Assembly (NCBI GenBank): GCA_030590525.1
Contig: JAUUYI010000013.1
Coordinates: 1-16,188 of the forward strand
Origin: Sedimenticola sp.
Lineage (GTDB): Bacteria > Pseudomonadota > Gammaproteobacteria > Chromatiales > Chromatiaceae
Direction: 5' to 3'
DNA: 16,188 nucleotides
The translations under genes and the position numbers were made by a program. A model generated the notes under the pieces. That model did no database searches. It was given only the letters and a program-made list of their open reading frames with translations, and was not told where the DNA came from. Below are positions 15,016 to 16,188 of this stretch, piece by piece. Each line of letters opens with the position of its first letter. The first letter of the stretch is position 1.

Positions 15016-16125
15016 ATGATGAAAACAGTAGTGAAGTTTGCGTCCATTCAGCTGACCAGTGTCCTGGTGCTGCTGCTGTTACTGGTTCAGGGCGTTGCAT
15101 TTGCGGGGAACAAAGTGGTTATTGCCCACCGGGGTGCGAGTGGTTACCTCCCTGAGCACAGTATGGCGGCCAAGGCGATGGCCTACGCGATGGGTGTGGA
15201 TTACATCGAGCAGGATGTGGCCATGACCAAAGACGACCAGCTGGTGGTGCTGCACGATCACTACCTGGATCGGGTGACCAATGTGGCCGACGTCTATCCC
15301 GACAGGAAGCGGAAGGACGACCGCTACTACGTCATGGATTTCACCCTGGCAGAGATCCGCGGCCTTGCGATGACCGAAGGATTCGAAATGAAGGACGGCA
15401 AGCGCGTCCCCGTCTTTCCCGACCGTTTTCCCATCTGGAAATCGAGCTTTCGGGTGCATACGCTGCAGGAAGAGATCGAGATGATCCAGGGGCTCAACAA
15501 GAGTACCGGCAGGAATGTCGGGATCTACACCGAGATCAAGGCGCCCTGGCTCCACCGCCACGAGGGCAAGGAGATCACCCGGGCGGTGCTGGAAGTGTTG
15601 AAGGAGTACGGCTATACCCGCAAGAGCAACAACGTCTATCTGCAATGTTTCGACCCCAATGAATTGAAGCGGATCCGCAACGAGCTCTTTCCGGAGATGG
15701 AGATGGACCTCAAACTGATACAACTGATCGCCGAGAACGACTGGGACGAGACCATGGTCTACGACAAGGAGGGCAAGGCCAAATCCTACGACTACAGTTG
15801 GATGCTCAAGCAGGGTGCCATGGCGAAGATTGCAGAATATGCGGATGGGATCGGCCCCTGGACACCGCAGATCGTGAAGGATGGGTCCACCCGGAACAAG
15901 CTGATCATCACCGACATGGTGCAGGAGGCACATGCGGCGGGAATGAAGGTCCACCCCTACACCTTCCGCCTGGACCACGGGCAGATCCCCCCCTATGCCG
16001 CGAGCTTCGAGGAGCTGATAGATATTCTCCTTTACACGGCGGGTGTCGACGGTATCTTCACCGATTTTCCTGACCGGGCGGTGAATTACCTGCGCCGTGC
16101 GGAGTATCAGCGCCTGGGGCTGTGA
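15016..16125 (+). CDS. glpQ: Periplasmic glycerophosphodiester phosphodiesterase GlpQ
   Basis: Hydrolyses glycerophosphodiesters (deacylated phospholipids) in the periplasm to sn-glycerol 3-phosphate and an alcohol, feeding GlpT. The 369-residue product has a signal peptide (residues 1-30, cleavage after Ala-Phe-Ala), then a TIM-barrel GDPD domain: VVIAHRGASGYLPEHS (34-49) with His38, Arg39 and Glu47, the metal residues Glu65 and Asp67 in YIEQDVAMTKDD, and the catalytic His80 in LHDHYLDRVT. The C-terminal GVDGIFTDFPDRAV is the family end motif. AAAGGAGG is 3 bases from ATG 15016 and 6 from a second ATG at 15019, so 15019 may be used. Preceded by a 328-base spacer; same strand as glpT. Confidence 0.97.
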   Translation: MMKTVVKFASIQLTSVLVLLLLLVQGVAFAGNKVVIAHRGASGYLPEHSMAAKAMAYAMGVDYIEQDVAMTKDDQLVVLHDHYLDRVTNVADVYPDRKRKDDRYYVMDFTLAEIRGLAMTEGFEMKDGKRVPVFPDRFPIWKSSFRVHTLQEEIEMIQGLNKSTGRNVGIYTEIKAPWLHRHEGKEITRAVLEVLKEYGYTRKSNNVYLQCFDPNELKRIRNELFPEMEMDLKLIQLIAENDWDETMVYDKEGKAKSYDYSWMLKQGAMAKIAEYADGIGPWTPQIVKDGSTRNKLIITDMVQEAHAAGMKVHPYTFRLDHGQIPPYAASFEELIDILLYTAGVDGIFTDFPDRAVNYLRRAEYQRLGL

Positions 16126-16188
16126 TCGGTATGGCCCGGTGTAGTTGCCGCTGGTTGTGAATAACGCACGCTTTCTGATCATGCCCTG

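Noticed and set aside
16126..16188. The window end after glpQ was scanned for a terminator or a next gene.
   Set aside because: No hairpin with a T-run and no supported frame is visible in these 63 bases.

Overview
The window looks like chromosomal DNA of a GC-rich gammaproteobacterium. It carries a System I cytochrome c maturation operon in gammaproteobacterial order, an E. coli-like GlpT and GlpQ, and outer-membrane and lipoprotein genes. The Fe-S-rich glycerol-3-phosphate dehydrogenase subunit resembles DsrK/HdrD proteins. That hints at a sulfur-oxidising or related Chromatiales-type lineage, but this is only an inference.

Region 1 (1-5991, minus strand) is a nearly complete ccm operon, read right to left: ccmA, ccmB, a 260-base gap, ccmC, ccmD, ccmE, ccmF, ccmG, ccmH, and the first codons of a probable ccmI at the window edge. 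Most neighbours overlap by 4 bases, which suggests translational coupling. A perfect TATAAT box lies 42 bases upstream of ccmA. Together the products export heme, load it on CcmE and ligate it to reduced apocytochrome c in the periplasm.

Region 2 (6079-7332) is visibly more AT-rich. It holds a minus-strand ArsR-type regulator fused to a rhodanese domain. Divergent from it is a truncated N-terminal fragment of a sterol desaturase/fatty acid hydroxylase, followed by about 300 bases of non-coding, apparently degraded DNA.

Region 3 (7333-16125, plus strand) is a glycerol-3-phosphate and glycerophosphodiester utilisation cluster. In order it holds a porin with an N-terminal coiled coil; a small lipoprotein that seems to start at CTG inside the porin stop; a DsrK/HdrD-like CCG-domain Fe-S protein in the place of GlpC; glpA; glpB; glpT; a 328-base spacer with two large fold-back structures, one REP-like; and glpQ. 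Read together: porin (outer membrane entry), GlpQ (periplasmic hydrolysis of glycerophosphodiesters), GlpT (inner-membrane uptake of G3P in exchange for phosphate), then GlpAB with the CCG protein (oxidation to dihydroxyacetone phosphate with electrons passed toward quinone). No glpR, glpK, glpF or glpD is seen.

I found no CRISPR array, tRNA, rRNA, intact insertion sequence or convincing strong terminator. The most unusual points are the GlpC replacement, the CTG-start lipoprotein, the fold-back spacer, and a regulator whose only two cysteines sit in its rhodanese loop.
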